From: Pseudoxanthomonas spadix | GTDB taxonomy: Bacteria; Pseudomonadota; Gammaproteobacteria; Xanthomonadales; Xanthomonadaceae | DNA: 64,000 bases | Reading direction: 5' to 3' | NCBI RefSeq assembly: GCF_003703395.1 | Contig: NZ_RDQN01000004.1 | Span: 186,001-250,000 of the forward strand | In this document: positions 42,074-50,369 of the stretch, one piece after another | Layout: the number at the start of each line of letters is the position of its first letter | Numbering within the stretch: the first letter of the stretch is position 1 | Notes under the pieces: generated by a model | The model's input: only the letters and a program-made list of their open reading frames with translations | Databases searched by the model: none | What the model was told of the DNA's origin: nothing | Program-made: the position numbers and the translations under genes

Positions 42074-43057
42074 TCAGTCGTAGAAACCCTGGCCGCAGGC
42101 CAGGGTCGCTGCATTGAGGATGGCGTTGAGGATCATGGTGTGGTCGGCCTTGCCCAGGCCTGCGATCTCGTGCGCCACCCCGTGTGCGACGGTCATGTGG
42201 ATGTAGGGCGGCCCGATCATGGCAACGCTGTTGCCGGAAAAGCCCCAGGTCTTCATGGCGATGTGGCCCTGGTCGTGGTACATGGCCACCACCACGTCGT
42301 AGCGGCCCTCGATGCAGTGGCGGAACACCGAATCGGGACTGATTGGCCCGGCCACATCCAGGCCTTCGCTTCTGGCAATGACAATGGCCGGGTCGATCTG
42401 CTCCCTTTCCTCGCGGCCTTCGGCATGGGGATTGAAACCGGCCACGGCGATGCGCCGCGACTGCAAGCCTGCTTGCTTCATCCAGTCATCGAGCGAACGC
42501 AGCAACGCCAGCAGGGCCTCGGTGGTGATGAGCGAGGACACCGACGCCAACGGCACGTGATCGCTCAGGTGGGCGATCGTCAGCGGACCGGAGTGCAGCA
42601 GAAGATATGCGCCGCTGTCGCGGTTGGTTGCGATGCTGCCGAGCGTTCCCGCCATCTTCATCGAGCCCGAACTGATCGGCCCCATGACCGATGCGGCCAG
42701 CGCTCCCTGCCGTGCCAGCCGGTCGGCATGGTCCAGCCAGGCACCGCTGGCCCAGCCGGCACGCTCCACATCCTGCCCGTAGCGAACCCAGGCCATGTCG
42801 AACTCCACCGGTTCGATCACATCGATCGTGTGGCTGTGGGTCACCTGGCTGGCGCGTGGCACCGCGCGCACCTGGGCGTGCAGGCCTGCGATCCTCACCG
42901 CATCGCCCATCACCCCCACGCTCCCGATCAACACCGGGTTGCAGGTCTGGTGGAGCTTTTCGTCGGCCCACGCCTTGGCGATCACTTCCGGGCCGATGCC
43001 ACACGGGTCGCCGATGGTGATGCCCACTATCGGGCGGGACGCTGGTTGATTGTTCAC
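42074..43057 (-). CDS. PdxA/TphB-family NAD-dependent dehydrogenase
   Basis: A 327-residue enzyme of the 4-hydroxythreonine-4-phosphate dehydrogenase family, with metal ligands His167 (SDHVPL), His211 (GFNPHAEG) and His261 (MYHDQGHIAMK), at nearly the same positions as E. coli PdxA, and GITIGDPCGIGPE at the start. The GTG at 43057 is preferred. It follows AAAAAGG and begins 25 bases after the upstream remnant, whereas the ATG at 43111 overlaps that remnant. It is not beside ksgA/surA as true pdxA usually is. With a dioxygenase beta-subunit fragment just upstream, a cis-dihydrodiol dehydrogenase role (as TphB in terephthalate breakdown) or a PdxA2-type role is as likely as vitamin B6 synthesis. 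Confidence 0.8.
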   Translation of the reverse strand: MNNQPASRPIVGITIGDPCGIGPEVIAKAWADEKLHQTCNPVLIGSVGVMGDAVRIAGLHAQVRAVPRASQVTHSHTIDVIEPVEFDMAWVRYGQDVERAGWASGAWLDHADRLARQGALAASVMGPISSGSMKMAGTLGSIATNRDSGAYLLLHSGPLTIAHLSDHVPLASVSSLITTEALLALLRSLDDWMKQAGLQSRRIAVAGFNPHAEGREEREQIDPAIVIARSEGLDVAGPISPDSVFRHCIEGRYDVVVAMYHDQGHIAMKTWGFSGNSVAMIGPPYIHMTVAHGVAHEIAGLGKADHTMILNAILNAATLACGQGFYD

Positions 43058-43082
43058 TGGGAGACCTTTTTCGGCAGGGACG

Positions 43083-43320
43083 TCAGAGGTGATAGAAGTC
43101 GACGACTTCATGGATCATGTCGTTGAGGATGACAGTTTTTTTCTTCGCGATCCGCCATGCACCGTCGAGGTGCCGCAGCCGGTAGTGCGCATTGCCGAAA
43201 TACGTGGTGGCGCGGTTCTCGATCCCGGTTGATGCGGTCCAGTTGCTGTGGACCTGCAGGTCACCGTCGTCCATGCGCCTCACGCCCAGTAGTTGGGACA
43301 GACCTACCAAGGGATAAGCC
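43083..43320 (-). pseudogene. C-terminal remnant of a ring-hydroxylating dioxygenase beta subunit
   Basis: About 75 codons of the small-subunit (NTF2-like) family survive: QVHSNWTAST, then AHYRLRHLDGAWRIAKKKTV and a tail ILNDMIHEVVDFYHL. This matches the end of beta subunits of aromatic dioxygenases. The normal first two thirds are missing and upstream codons show no homology, so the gene is broken. Position and strand, just ahead of a PdxA/TphB-type gene, recall the tphA3-tphB order. The left boundary of homology is approximate. Confidence 0.55.
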
Positions 43321-43482
43321 ATGCGGGCAGGAGGACATGATGGCCATGTGAGCCCAGCGCTTGAAGCCGCGAACGCGCAGATGCAGCCCGGGCGCGTGAA
43401 CGCTGGCATGTGGACCACCAGCGCCGCCAATGCGCCAGGGTGCCGCAGCGCTTTTGCTCGCCCATTGTTGGTTTGACGTGGA
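43321..43482. other. Unassigned stretch inside the remnant region
   Basis: Sequence between two gene fragments. No frame on either strand shows features I recognise. It is probably scrambled debris of the ancestral catabolic cluster. Confidence 0.3.
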
Positions 43483-43677
43483 GGTGAACACCGGGACGCG
43501 TTTGTTCGGGTATGCCTGTTGCCCTTCGAGGTTGTCGGCCGAATGCATCGCGACATGAAAATTGCGCTTTTCATGCGCCAGCCCCTGCGCCGGTGAGGTT
43601 TCGAAACTGCACAGGGCCGCGTCCTTTGTCAGCGCCACGGCCAGAGGCGCGTTGGCGGCAACGCCTGGTTGCACCAA
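43483..43677 (-). pseudogene. C-terminal remnant of an enoyl-CoA hydratase (crotonase)
   Basis: The frame reads GVAANAPLAVALTKDAALC, GLAHEKRNFHVAMHSADNLEG and QQAYPNKRVPVF, which matches the last 60 residues of crotonase-family enzymes (typical ending EG..AFLEKR.PVF). The catalytic N-terminal two thirds are missing and no start codon fits. Boundaries are approximate. Together with the dioxygenase fragment it marks a decayed aromatic or acyl-CoA catabolic cluster. Confidence 0.55.
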
Positions 43678-43810
43678 AGGCCGCACATGAACAAGCGGGC
43701 CGGATGACCGAGGAATGTCATCCGGCCCGCGATCGCAGGCTGGCGCCCAATGCCGCGGCGAACGCGGGGCATGCACACCGCCGCAACCTGGGGCGCACCT
43801 TCGATTTGAA

Positions 43811-45880
43811 TCAGAAGAACATCCGCACGCCGAAGCTCGCGCTGCGCCCCGGCAGCATCACCCTGTCCTTGAGGAAGGAGGTATGCACGCGCGCGTCCTG
43901 GTCGGCCAGGTTGCTGCCATCCAGGAACACCTCCCACGAGGTCGGGCCGGCATCGAGGTGATAGGCCAGGTGCGCATCGACCAGCGTGTAGCCGGCCGTC
44001 TCGGTTTCGTCCGTCGCCACCTTGTCCTGCCGCATGTAGCGGGTGGCGCCGAGCGAGGCGCGCCAGGCGCTGGCTTGCCAGCGCAGTTCGCCACCAAAGC
44101 GGCCCGGGGCGATGCGCGGCAGGTTGCCGCCGTCCTTCAGGCGGGCGCGCACGGTGTCGCCGAACACATGCAGGTCCCAGGCGCCGGTGCTGTCGCTGTC
44201 GGCCAGGTGCCAGGTGGCCTCGCCCTCCAAGCCGTGGAAGACCGCATCGCCCTGGGTCCACTGGCGGATCGGCAGGGACCGGCCTTGCTCCTCGAAAGAC
44301 CACTGCGCGCCGGTGTCGGCCAGGTAGATGAACTTGTCATAGCGGTTGTAGTACGCCGAGACCTTCGCATCGACCCGGTCATTGCGGTAGCTCAGGCCCA
44401 GCTCGGCCTGGTTGGCCTTTTCCTTGTCCAGCCCGGCGCCGCCGATTTCATAGGCCAGGGTGGCGATGTGCGGACCGTCGGCGAACAGCTCCTCTTCGGC
44501 CGGAGCACGTTGGGCGTGGTCCAGGTTGGCGGTCAGGCGCCAGTGCTCGTCGAGCCTGAAGCCGAAGCTGGTCGACAGGCTCAGTGGCGTGAAATCCGGC
44601 GACAGGCCGGTGTCGGTGTCGTAGCGGACCTGGTCCACGCGCGCGCCCAGGTCGGTGGAAAACCGGCCCCACGCGTTCTGCGCCACGGCGAACACGCCGA
44701 CCGATGTGGTGTCGGTGCGCGGCACGAAGGCTTCCTCGCCGATGGCCTGGAAGGTCGAATCGCTGCCCTGCAGGCCGACTGCGGTTTTCCAGCCGTTGGC
44801 GGCGGCGAAGGTGGCTTCCACGCGGCCCTCGTTGGCGTTCTTCTTGAACATGGTGCCGGCCTGGCTGCCTTCGTATTCGGTGTGGTCATAGCGGGTGTGG
44901 CCGAAGCTGTAGCGCAGGCCGCTGCCTTGGCCCCACGGCTCGTTCAGGCCGCCCTTCATCTCGAAGCGGTCCTGGTGCATCTCCAGGTGCACGCCCGGCT
45001 CGCCCGCGGCCGGATCGCCCGGTTCGCCCGGGTTGCCGTAGCGGTCGTTGAAACGCGCCACCGACACGCCGATGAAGCCCCAGTCGCCGGCCAGCGAGGC
45101 GCCGAACGCGCCGGACTTGGTATCGATGAACGAATTGGCCTGCCTGCCGCGCGGTGTGTCGTAGTCGTTTGCATTGCGGTACACGCCGTCGGCATGGATC
45201 GACAGGCCGCCATTGCCGGCGTCCAGGCGCGCCATGCTGGTCTGGCCGTCCTTGTCGCCGACATCGATCCGGGTCTCGGCGCGGCCGGTGACGCCTTCGA
45301 TCGGGGTTTCGGCAATGCGGCCATCGACCACGTTGACCGCGCCACCGATGGCGCCGCTGCCGTAGAGCAGGGTGGACGGCCCCTTGAGCACCTCGATCTG
45401 ATCGGCCAGGAACGGCTCGATCGCCGGCGCGTGGTCCTGGCTGACGGTGGACACATCGGCGCTGGACAGGCCATTGGACATCACCGCCACGCGCGGGCCG
45501 TCCATGCCGCGGATGATCGGCCGGCCCACGCCGGGGCCGAAGTTGGAGCTCTGCACGCCGGGCAGGCCGGCCACGGTCTCGCCCAGGCTGGCGGCGCGGA
45601 CTTCATCGAGCTTCTCGCCGGAGAGCACTTCGACCGGGCGGCTGAGCTGGTCGGCGGTGCTGCCGAACAGGCTGGCGCTGACCCTGACCGCGTCCAGGTC
45701 CCTGACGTGCGGATCTTCGGCCTGATCGGGGTGGCGCGGATCGCTGTCCGGAGGAACGTTGGCGGCGGGCGCGTCCTGGGCCTGGGCGGTGAAGGCGCCC
45801 AGGGCCAGGACCAGGGCGGCGGCAAGCGACGTGCGCGCCCGGACGGCCGGGCCGGCGAGGTGATGAGCGGGGGATTCCAT
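43811..45880 (-). CDS. ZnuD-like TonB-dependent receptor (probable zinc uptake)
   Basis: A 689-residue outer-membrane receptor with signal peptide (about 1-34, ending FTAQAQD), TonB-box-like LDAVRVSA, a plug with GVGRPIIRGMDGPRVAVM, DHAPAIEPFLADQIEVLKGP and STLLYGSGAIGGAVNVVDG, and a barrel ending SFGVRMFF. The plug closely resembles the ZnuD zinc receptor family, and a metal-ligand-rich loop GHTRYDHTEYE occurs in the barrel. A Zur-box-like element precedes it. It is divergent from a MerC-domain gene. Zinc as substrate is inferred. Confidence 0.85.
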   Translation of the reverse strand: MESPAHHLAGPAVRARTSLAAALVLALGAFTAQAQDAPAANVPPDSDPRHPDQAEDPHVRDLDAVRVSASLFGSTADQLSRPVEVLSGEKLDEVRAASLGETVAGLPGVQSSNFGPGVGRPIIRGMDGPRVAVMSNGLSSADVSTVSQDHAPAIEPFLADQIEVLKGPSTLLYGSGAIGGAVNVVDGRIAETPIEGVTGRAETRIDVGDKDGQTSMARLDAGNGGLSIHADGVYRNANDYDTPRGRQANSFIDTKSGAFGASLAGDWGFIGVSVARFNDRYGNPGEPGDPAAGEPGVHLEMHQDRFEMKGGLNEPWGQGSGLRYSFGHTRYDHTEYEGSQAGTMFKKNANEGRVEATFAAANGWKTAVGLQGSDSTFQAIGEEAFVPRTDTTSVGVFAVAQNAWGRFSTDLGARVDQVRYDTDTGLSPDFTPLSLSTSFGFRLDEHWRLTANLDHAQRAPAEEELFADGPHIATLAYEIGGAGLDKEKANQAELGLSYRNDRVDAKVSAYYNRYDKFIYLADTGAQWSFEEQGRSLPIRQWTQGDAVFHGLEGEATWHLADSDSTGAWDLHVFGDTVRARLKDGGNLPRIAPGRFGGELRWQASAWRASLGATRYMRQDKVATDETETAGYTLVDAHLAYHLDAGPTSWEVFLDGSNLADQDARVHTSFLKDRVMLPGRSASFGVRMFF

Positions 45881-45925
45881 GAGTGGGGCGTCCGGCGTTG
45901 GGGGGAAAGACAGTTGCCGCAAAAC

Positions 45926-45938
45926 GTTATAATATATC
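45926..45938. promoter_or_regulatory. Zur-box-like operator with embedded -10
   Basis: GTTATAATATATC matches the enterobacterial Zur core GTTATANTATAAC at all but one defined position. It lies 46 bases before the ZnuD-like start and 41 bases before the MerC-domain start, and contains a perfect TATAAT (45928-45933). Zur binding here would block both divergent promoters. Confidence 0.7.
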
Positions 45939-45978
45939 CAACCACGGTCAAGTCCCCTCCCGAAAGTCATTGTTGCCC

Positions 45979-46506
45979 ATGCCGTCCTCGCCTCCCTCCC
46001 GCTTGCGCGCCTGGCTCGACCACCTCGGCGCCACTGGCTCGCTGGTGTGCGCTGCGCATTGCGCGGTGCTGCCGCTGCTGATCGCGCTGCTGCCGGCGCT
46101 GGGCCTGTCGGGCTGGCTGGGCGAAGGTGTCGAGCAGGCCTTCGTGGTGTTCGCGACATTGCTTGGCCTGTTCAGCCTGGCCAGCAGCTATCGCCGGCAC
46201 CGGGCACTGCGCGCGCTGGGCATGCTGCTGACCGGACTGGTGGTGCTGTGGACGGCGGTGCTGTATCCGCCGCTGCACCACAGCGTGGTCCCGCATGCGC
46301 TGGCGATGACCTTCGGCGGCACCCTGGTCGGGCTGGCCCACGTGCTGAACCTGCGTCTGAACCATGGCCACGTGCACGGCCCCAGCTGCGCGCATCGGCC
46401 GTTGCCGGCCGGCCGGGCCGCTGTGATAGCCTCTGCGGTCCTGCGCGCGGGCGACCTGCCGGCAGCGCACCCGCAAAACGGGCGGGCCACCAACATCGAG
46501 GAATGA
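45979..46506 (+). CDS. MerC-domain inner-membrane protein
   Basis: A 175-residue membrane protein of the MerC family (heavy-metal transport), with four hydrophobic segments and the metal-binding-type VCAAHCAVLPLL motif (two cysteines and a histidine) in the first. A His-rich tail (NHGHVHGPSCAH) follows the last membrane segment. No mer genes are nearby. It shares a Zur-like operator with the ZnuD-like receptor, so moving zinc across the inner membrane is my inference. Its stop overlaps an ATG (ATGA) that starts the THX frame. Confidence 0.8.
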   Translation: MPSSPPSRLRAWLDHLGATGSLVCAAHCAVLPLLIALLPALGLSGWLGEGVEQAFVVFATLLGLFSLASSYRRHRALRALGMLLTGLVVLWTAVLYPPLHHSVVPHALAMTFGGTLVGLAHVLNLRLNHGHVHGPSCAHRPLPAGRAAVIASAVLRAGDLPAAHPQNGRATNIEE

Positions 46507-46511
46507 CGAAC

Positions 46512-46685
46512 ATGGGCAAGGGTGATCGCAAAACCGCCAAGGGCAAGCGCTACAACTCCAGCTACGGCAACGTGCGCAAGCACGCTTCGGTTGCGGGCGT
46601 CGTGGCGCCGGTGGCCAGCAAGTCGGTGACCAAGGCACCGGCCAAGAAGGCCGTGGCCAAGAAGACGGTCGCCAAGGCCGGCTGA
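46512..46685 (+). CDS. 30S ribosomal protein THX
   Basis: A 57-residue basic protein beginning MGKGDRKTAKGKRYNSSYGN, the signature of the small-subunit THX family, with a Lys/Ala-rich tail (APAKKAVAKKTVAKAG). The ATG at 46512 has GAGGAA at a proper distance. Another ATG at 46503 in the same frame overlaps the MerC stop. It appears to be the second gene of a MerC-THX operon and is followed by a strong terminator. Confidence 0.88.
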   Translation: MGKGDRKTAKGKRYNSSYGNVRKHASVAGVVAPVASKSVTKAPAKKAVAKKTVAKAG

Positions 46686-46711
46686 TCTGCCTGCCAACGC
46701 TGGACCGACCG

Positions 46712-46745
46712 AACGCGGCGCCGCATCCGGGCGCCGCGTTTTTTT
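46712..46745 (+). terminator. Terminator of the MerC-THX unit
   Basis: AACGCGGCGCC and GGCGCCGCGTT form a perfect 11-bp stem around GCATCCG, followed by a run of seven T, 26 bases after the THX stop. Confidence 0.93.
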
Positions 46746-46886
46746 ACGGCCTGCGACTTGGCAGGGAGGGCGCCCGAATTGCAGCCGTGGCCGCGGCCAT
46801 CGGCGCAACCACGACGCAGAACGCCTCCGGTGGTGACAGACGGGGGTCGCGCAGGCAATCGGATGCGAGGACCTCGCACCGCGCGA

Positions 46887-47420
46887 TCATGACCAGGCCG
46901 CTGCGTCTTGGGTGAAAAGCGCGCCGGCCCCGGCCTGCCGCGGCAGCGCGCCTTCGAGGGTCAGCAGGAAGGCCTTGGTCGGCAGTCCGCCGCCGAACCC
47001 GGTCAGCGCGCCGTTGGCGCCGATCACCCGGTGGCAGGGCAGCACGATCGGCAGCGGATTGCGCCCGTTGGCTGCACCGACCGCGCGCGCGGCGGCCGGG
47101 CGGCCCACGCGCTGGGCCAGCTGCAGGTAGCTCCAGGTCTGGCCGAACGGGATCTGCGCCAGTGCCTGCCACACCTGGCACTGGAACGCGGTGCCGTGCG
47201 GTGCCAGGGGCAGGTCGAACACCTGCAGGCGCCCGGCAAAATACGCATCCAGCTGCGCCTGGGTCTGGCGCAGCAGCGGATGCTCGCCGGGCTGCCACGG
47301 GGTGCGCTGCTTCACCGGATGGCTGTTGCCGGGGAATTCGATGGCGTGCAGGCCGGCGTCGCTGGCGGCCACGCGCAGCGGGCCGACCGGACTGGGCACG
47401 CTGCGTTCGAAGATGGTCAT
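46887..47420 (-). CDS. ogt: Methylated-DNA--protein-cysteine methyltransferase
   Basis: Removes methyl groups from O6-methylguanine by transfer to its own cysteine. The 177-residue protein has the active-site PCHRV (IVLPCHRVIG), the GRPAAARAVGAANGRNP loop and the GFGGGLPTK block. The ATG at 47420 overlaps the stop of the Ada-AlkA gene by 4 bases (ATGA), so the two are co-translated. It supplies the O6-methylguanine acceptor that the upstream fusion lacks. Confidence 0.95.
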   Translation of the reverse strand: MTIFERSVPSPVGPLRVAASDAGLHAIEFPGNSHPVKQRTPWQPGEHPLLRQTQAQLDAYFAGRLQVFDLPLAPHGTAFQCQVWQALAQIPFGQTWSYLQLAQRVGRPAAARAVGAANGRNPLPIVLPCHRVIGANGALTGFGGGLPTKAFLLTLEGALPRQAGAGALFTQDAAAWS

Positions 47421-48928
47421 GGCAAGGCTTCCCTGGAGGCGGTGGGCGATGGGGATGAGGCGGCCGGCATGGCGTCCTTCCACAGATGCAGCACGGCGTA
47501 GCCGCGCCAGGGACGCCAGGCCTGCGCGTGCTGCCGCAGCTGGCCGGCGCGCAGGCGCGTGCCGTCGTTGGCCAGCGCTCTTTGCAACACCAGGTCTTCG
47601 GCGGGAAAGGCATCGGGATGACCGAGCCCGCGCAGCGCCAGGTAGTGAGCGGTCCAGGGGCCGATGCCGGGCAGGGCAGTCCAGCGCTCGACGAAGGTGT
47701 CCAGGGCAGTGCCGGGATCAAAATCGACCCGTCCCTCCAGCACCGCCCGGGCCACCGTGCGCAGCGTGGCCGCGCGCGCCCTGGTCAGGCCGATCGCGGC
47801 CAGGTCGGCTTCGGCCAGCGCCTGCGGGGTGGGGAACAGATGGGTGTGCAGGTCACTGTGCAGCGGGCCGGCGAGCGGTTCGCCAAAGGCCCGGGCCAGG
47901 CGCGCGGTGAGCGTGCGTGCGGCGGCCACGCTGACCTGCTGGCCGATCACCGCGCGGATCGCGATTTCAAAGCCGTCCCAGCCGCTGGGGATGCGCAGGC
48001 CAGGCCGCTTGCCCAGCAGCGGGCGCAGGCGCGGATCGTCATTCAGCGCGTCGGCGATGGCGCGTGGGTCGGCATCCAGGTCGAACATCCGGCGCAGGCG
48101 CTGGACCACGGCCAGCAGCCCGCTCGCGGCGATGTTGCGCAGCTGAAGGCGCAGCGCATGTTCGCCGCCGGGCCAGGCGCTGACCCGCAGCCAGCCGGGC
48201 GAGGCAGCCGGGCCGACCACGCGGGCATAGGAGGTCGCATCGACATGCTCCACGCCCGGCAGTGCCCGCCCGCGCAGGAAGTCGAGCATCGCGCTGAAGT
48301 CGTACGGCGGCCGGTAACCCAGGCGCAGCACCAGGGTGTCGCCGGCGCTCTGGTGCAGCTCGCGCTTGCGCAGCTCGCGCGGCGCCATCCGGTAGCTGTC
48401 CTTGAACACCGTGTTGAAGCGACGCAGGCTGCCGAATCCGGCGGCCAGGGCCACCTCGGTGATCGGCAGGCCGGTTTCGGTCAGCAGCTGCTTGGCGAAC
48501 AGCAGCCGGCGGGTGCCATGCACGCCGATCGGCGAGGTGCCCAGGCGCTGGGCGAACAGGCGCCGCAGCTGGCGTTCGCCCACCGCCAGGCGCCCGGCCA
48601 GCGCGGACAACGGCTGCTCGGCCAGCAGGCCGGTGTCGATCAGCTTCAGGGCGCGGGCGAGCACCTCATCGCCGCGACGCCAGGTGCCGGCACCGGGGGC
48701 CAGTTCCGGCCGGCAGCGCAGGCACGGGCGAAAGCCGGCCGCTTCGGCGGCCGCAGCTGCGGCGTAGTAGGTGACGTTGCCCGCTTTGGCTGGGGGCGCC
48801 GGGCAGACCGGGCGGCAGTAGATGCCGGTGCTGGACACCGCGGTGAAAAACAGCCCGTCGAAGCGCGCGTCGCGGCTCAGGCGGGCCTGTTCGCAGGTGC
48901 GGTGGTCGGGCAGGCAGGCAGCAGGCAT
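47417..48928 (-). CDS. Ada N-terminal / AraC / AlkA fusion (methylation-responsive glycosylase-regulator)
   Basis: A 503-residue multi-domain repair protein. Residues 1-75 form the Ada zinc domain with four cysteines (IYCRPVC and PCLRC), which takes methyl groups from phosphotriesters. Residues about 85-180 are an AraC helix-turn-helix (VGERQLRRLFAQRLGTSP, LPITEVALAAGFGSLRRFN). Residues 190-490 are an AlkA 3-methyladenine glycosylase with LPGIGPWTAHYLALRG and the catalytic Asp in FPAEDLVL. ATG 48928 fits the family. An upstream ATG at 48979 adds 17 non-conserved residues. It likely activates itself and ogt after alkylation. Confidence 0.92.
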   Translation of the reverse strand: MPAACLPDHRTCEQARLSRDARFDGLFFTAVSSTGIYCRPVCPAPPAKAGNVTYYAAAAAAEAAGFRPCLRCRPELAPGAGTWRRGDEVLARALKLIDTGLLAEQPLSALAGRLAVGERQLRRLFAQRLGTSPIGVHGTRRLLFAKQLLTETGLPITEVALAAGFGSLRRFNTVFKDSYRMAPRELRKRELHQSAGDTLVLRLGYRPPYDFSAMLDFLRGRALPGVEHVDATSYARVVGPAASPGWLRVSAWPGGEHALRLQLRNIAASGLLAVVQRLRRMFDLDADPRAIADALNDDPRLRPLLGKRPGLRIPSGWDGFEIAIRAVIGQQVSVAAARTLTARLARAFGEPLAGPLHSDLHTHLFPTPQALAEADLAAIGLTRARAATLRTVARAVLEGRVDFDPGTALDTFVERWTALPGIGPWTAHYLALRGLGHPDAFPAEDLVLQRALANDGTRLRAGQLRQHAQAWRPWRGYAVLHLWKDAMPAASSPSPTASREALP

Positions 48929-48995
48929 GCGGCGCAGGCTAGCACCGCGCCGCGGGCCGGACTGGCCCTTTTCGGACATCGATGTCCGCCCATCC

Positions 48996-50276
48996 TCAGG
49001 GCGCGGCGACCGGTTCCTTCAAGGCTGGCTGCAGCGTTGCCAGGGTGCCCTGGTTCGGTTCCGGCGGCAGCTGCAGCAGGTGCGCCAGCAGCGGGTAGAC
49101 GTCCACGTTGTCGAACGCCGGCAACACGGTGCCGGGCCGGAAGGCCGGGCCGTGGGCGATGAAGCTTGCATGCATCGAGGCCAACGCCGGATCGTAGCCG
49201 TGCGAGCCGCGGACCTGGCCCAGCTGGCGCCGCTGCGCCGCGTGCGCGGCCGGCAGGGCGTCCCAGCCTTCGTCCATCTGGCACACGATCGGCGGGATCC
49301 GCGTGTTGCTGCCGTAGTGCCAGCGGGCCGGCAGCTCGCCCTTGCGCCAGCAGGCGTAGTGGTCGTGGCGGCCTGGCAGGCGCTGGTCGAGGATCGTTTC
49401 GAACCCGGGATTGGGTGACACCCCGATCACCTGGCCGACCGAGACGATCGCCGCTTCCTCCACGCTGACCATGTCCTCCACGGCGATCACCTGCCCGGGC
49501 ATGACCTGGGCCATGCCGTGGTCGGAGACGATCACGATGTTGGTGCGTTCCAGCTGGCCGTGGGCCTGGAGCGTGTCGAACAGGCTGCCGAGCACCGCGT
49601 CGACCCGCTGCAGCGCGGCGCGCACCTGCGGCGAACCCGGGCCGAAGCCATGGCCTTGTTCGTCCACGTCTTCCACGTACAGCGCGGCCAGGGCCGGGCG
49701 TTGCGCGAGCGGGCCGGTCAGCCAGCCGGCCACTTCGGCCGCGCGCGTGGAGAAGGGGATCTGGCCGTCGAACAGCCGGTACTGGCTGGGGCGCACGCCC
49801 TGGATCGGCGCGCCGCTGCCGGGCCAAGCCCAGATCGCGGTCCTGCGCCCATGCTGCTCGGCAGTGACCCAGATCGGCGTGGCCTGGTCCCACCAGCGGC
49901 TGTCACCGGTGGCCTTGGCGTCGGAGAGCCTGAACAGGCCCAGTTCCGGGTCGCGCATGGAGTTGTGGACAATTCCGTGACGGTCCGGACGTAGCCCGGT
50001 CACCAGCGTGTAGTGGTTGGGAAAGGTCACCGCCGGGTAGGACGGATTCATCCACTGCGCGCGGACGCCGCCGGCGGCCAGCGCATCCAGGCGTGGCGTA
50101 TCGCCGCGACCGAGATAGCCTGCGCCCATGCCATCGATGGAAATCAGCAGGACCGGCGCCGGCGCGGCGGTGGCATGGGCGCTGGAGGCGGTGGCCGGAG
50201 CGGGGTGATCGGTGGCGCAGGCGGACAGCAACAACAGGCTGGCCAGCCATGCGGCGCGGAACGTGGGCAGGCGCAT
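48996..50276 (-). CDS. Nucleotide pyrophosphatase/phosphodiesterase family lipoprotein
   Basis: A 426-residue member of the alkaline phosphatase superfamily (NPP type). The signal peptide ends in a lipobox (LLLLSACATD, Cys19). The metal site shows LLISIDGMGAGYL, the nucleophile Thr in PAVTFPNHYTLVTG, YVEDVDEQGHGFGPGS and VIVSDHGMAQVM. Such enzymes split nucleotide or other phosphodiesters in the periplasm. It lies just upstream of the Ada-AlkA gene on the same strand, with 67 bases between. Confidence 0.9.
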   Translation of the reverse strand: MRLPTFRAAWLASLLLLSACATDHPAPATASSAHATAAPAPVLLISIDGMGAGYLGRGDTPRLDALAAGGVRAQWMNPSYPAVTFPNHYTLVTGLRPDRHGIVHNSMRDPELGLFRLSDAKATGDSRWWDQATPIWVTAEQHGRRTAIWAWPGSGAPIQGVRPSQYRLFDGQIPFSTRAAEVAGWLTGPLAQRPALAALYVEDVDEQGHGFGPGSPQVRAALQRVDAVLGSLFDTLQAHGQLERTNIVIVSDHGMAQVMPGQVIAVEDMVSVEEAAIVSVGQVIGVSPNPGFETILDQRLPGRHDHYACWRKGELPARWHYGSNTRIPPIVCQMDEGWDALPAAHAAQRRQLGQVRGSHGYDPALASMHASFIAHGPAFRPGTVLPAFDNVDVYPLLAHLLQLPPEPNQGTLATLQPALKEPVAAP

Positions 50277-50369
50277 GCGGTCAATGGGGTAGCAGAAGGA
50301 CTGCCCAAAGCTTGGCAGAACGGCATGACCGCTGCATGGCGCCCTCGCTTCTGCCTCCGGGACCGTGGC

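Noticed and set aside
42205..42225. GTAGGGCGGC inside the PdxA-family gene as a GTAG-REP
   Set aside because: The palindromic second half is missing and the sequence codes for conserved residues, so the match is by chance.
43261..43776. An intact 171-codon gene in the remnant region
   Set aside because: Only the central part resembles crotonase. The beginning and end do not, and no proper start is present, so I call it a remnant.
46744..46890. 48-codon frame overlapping the ogt stop (ATGA)
   Set aside because: It has no homology, is Ala/Pro/Arg-rich, and its stop lies in the THX terminator. The overlap alone is not enough.
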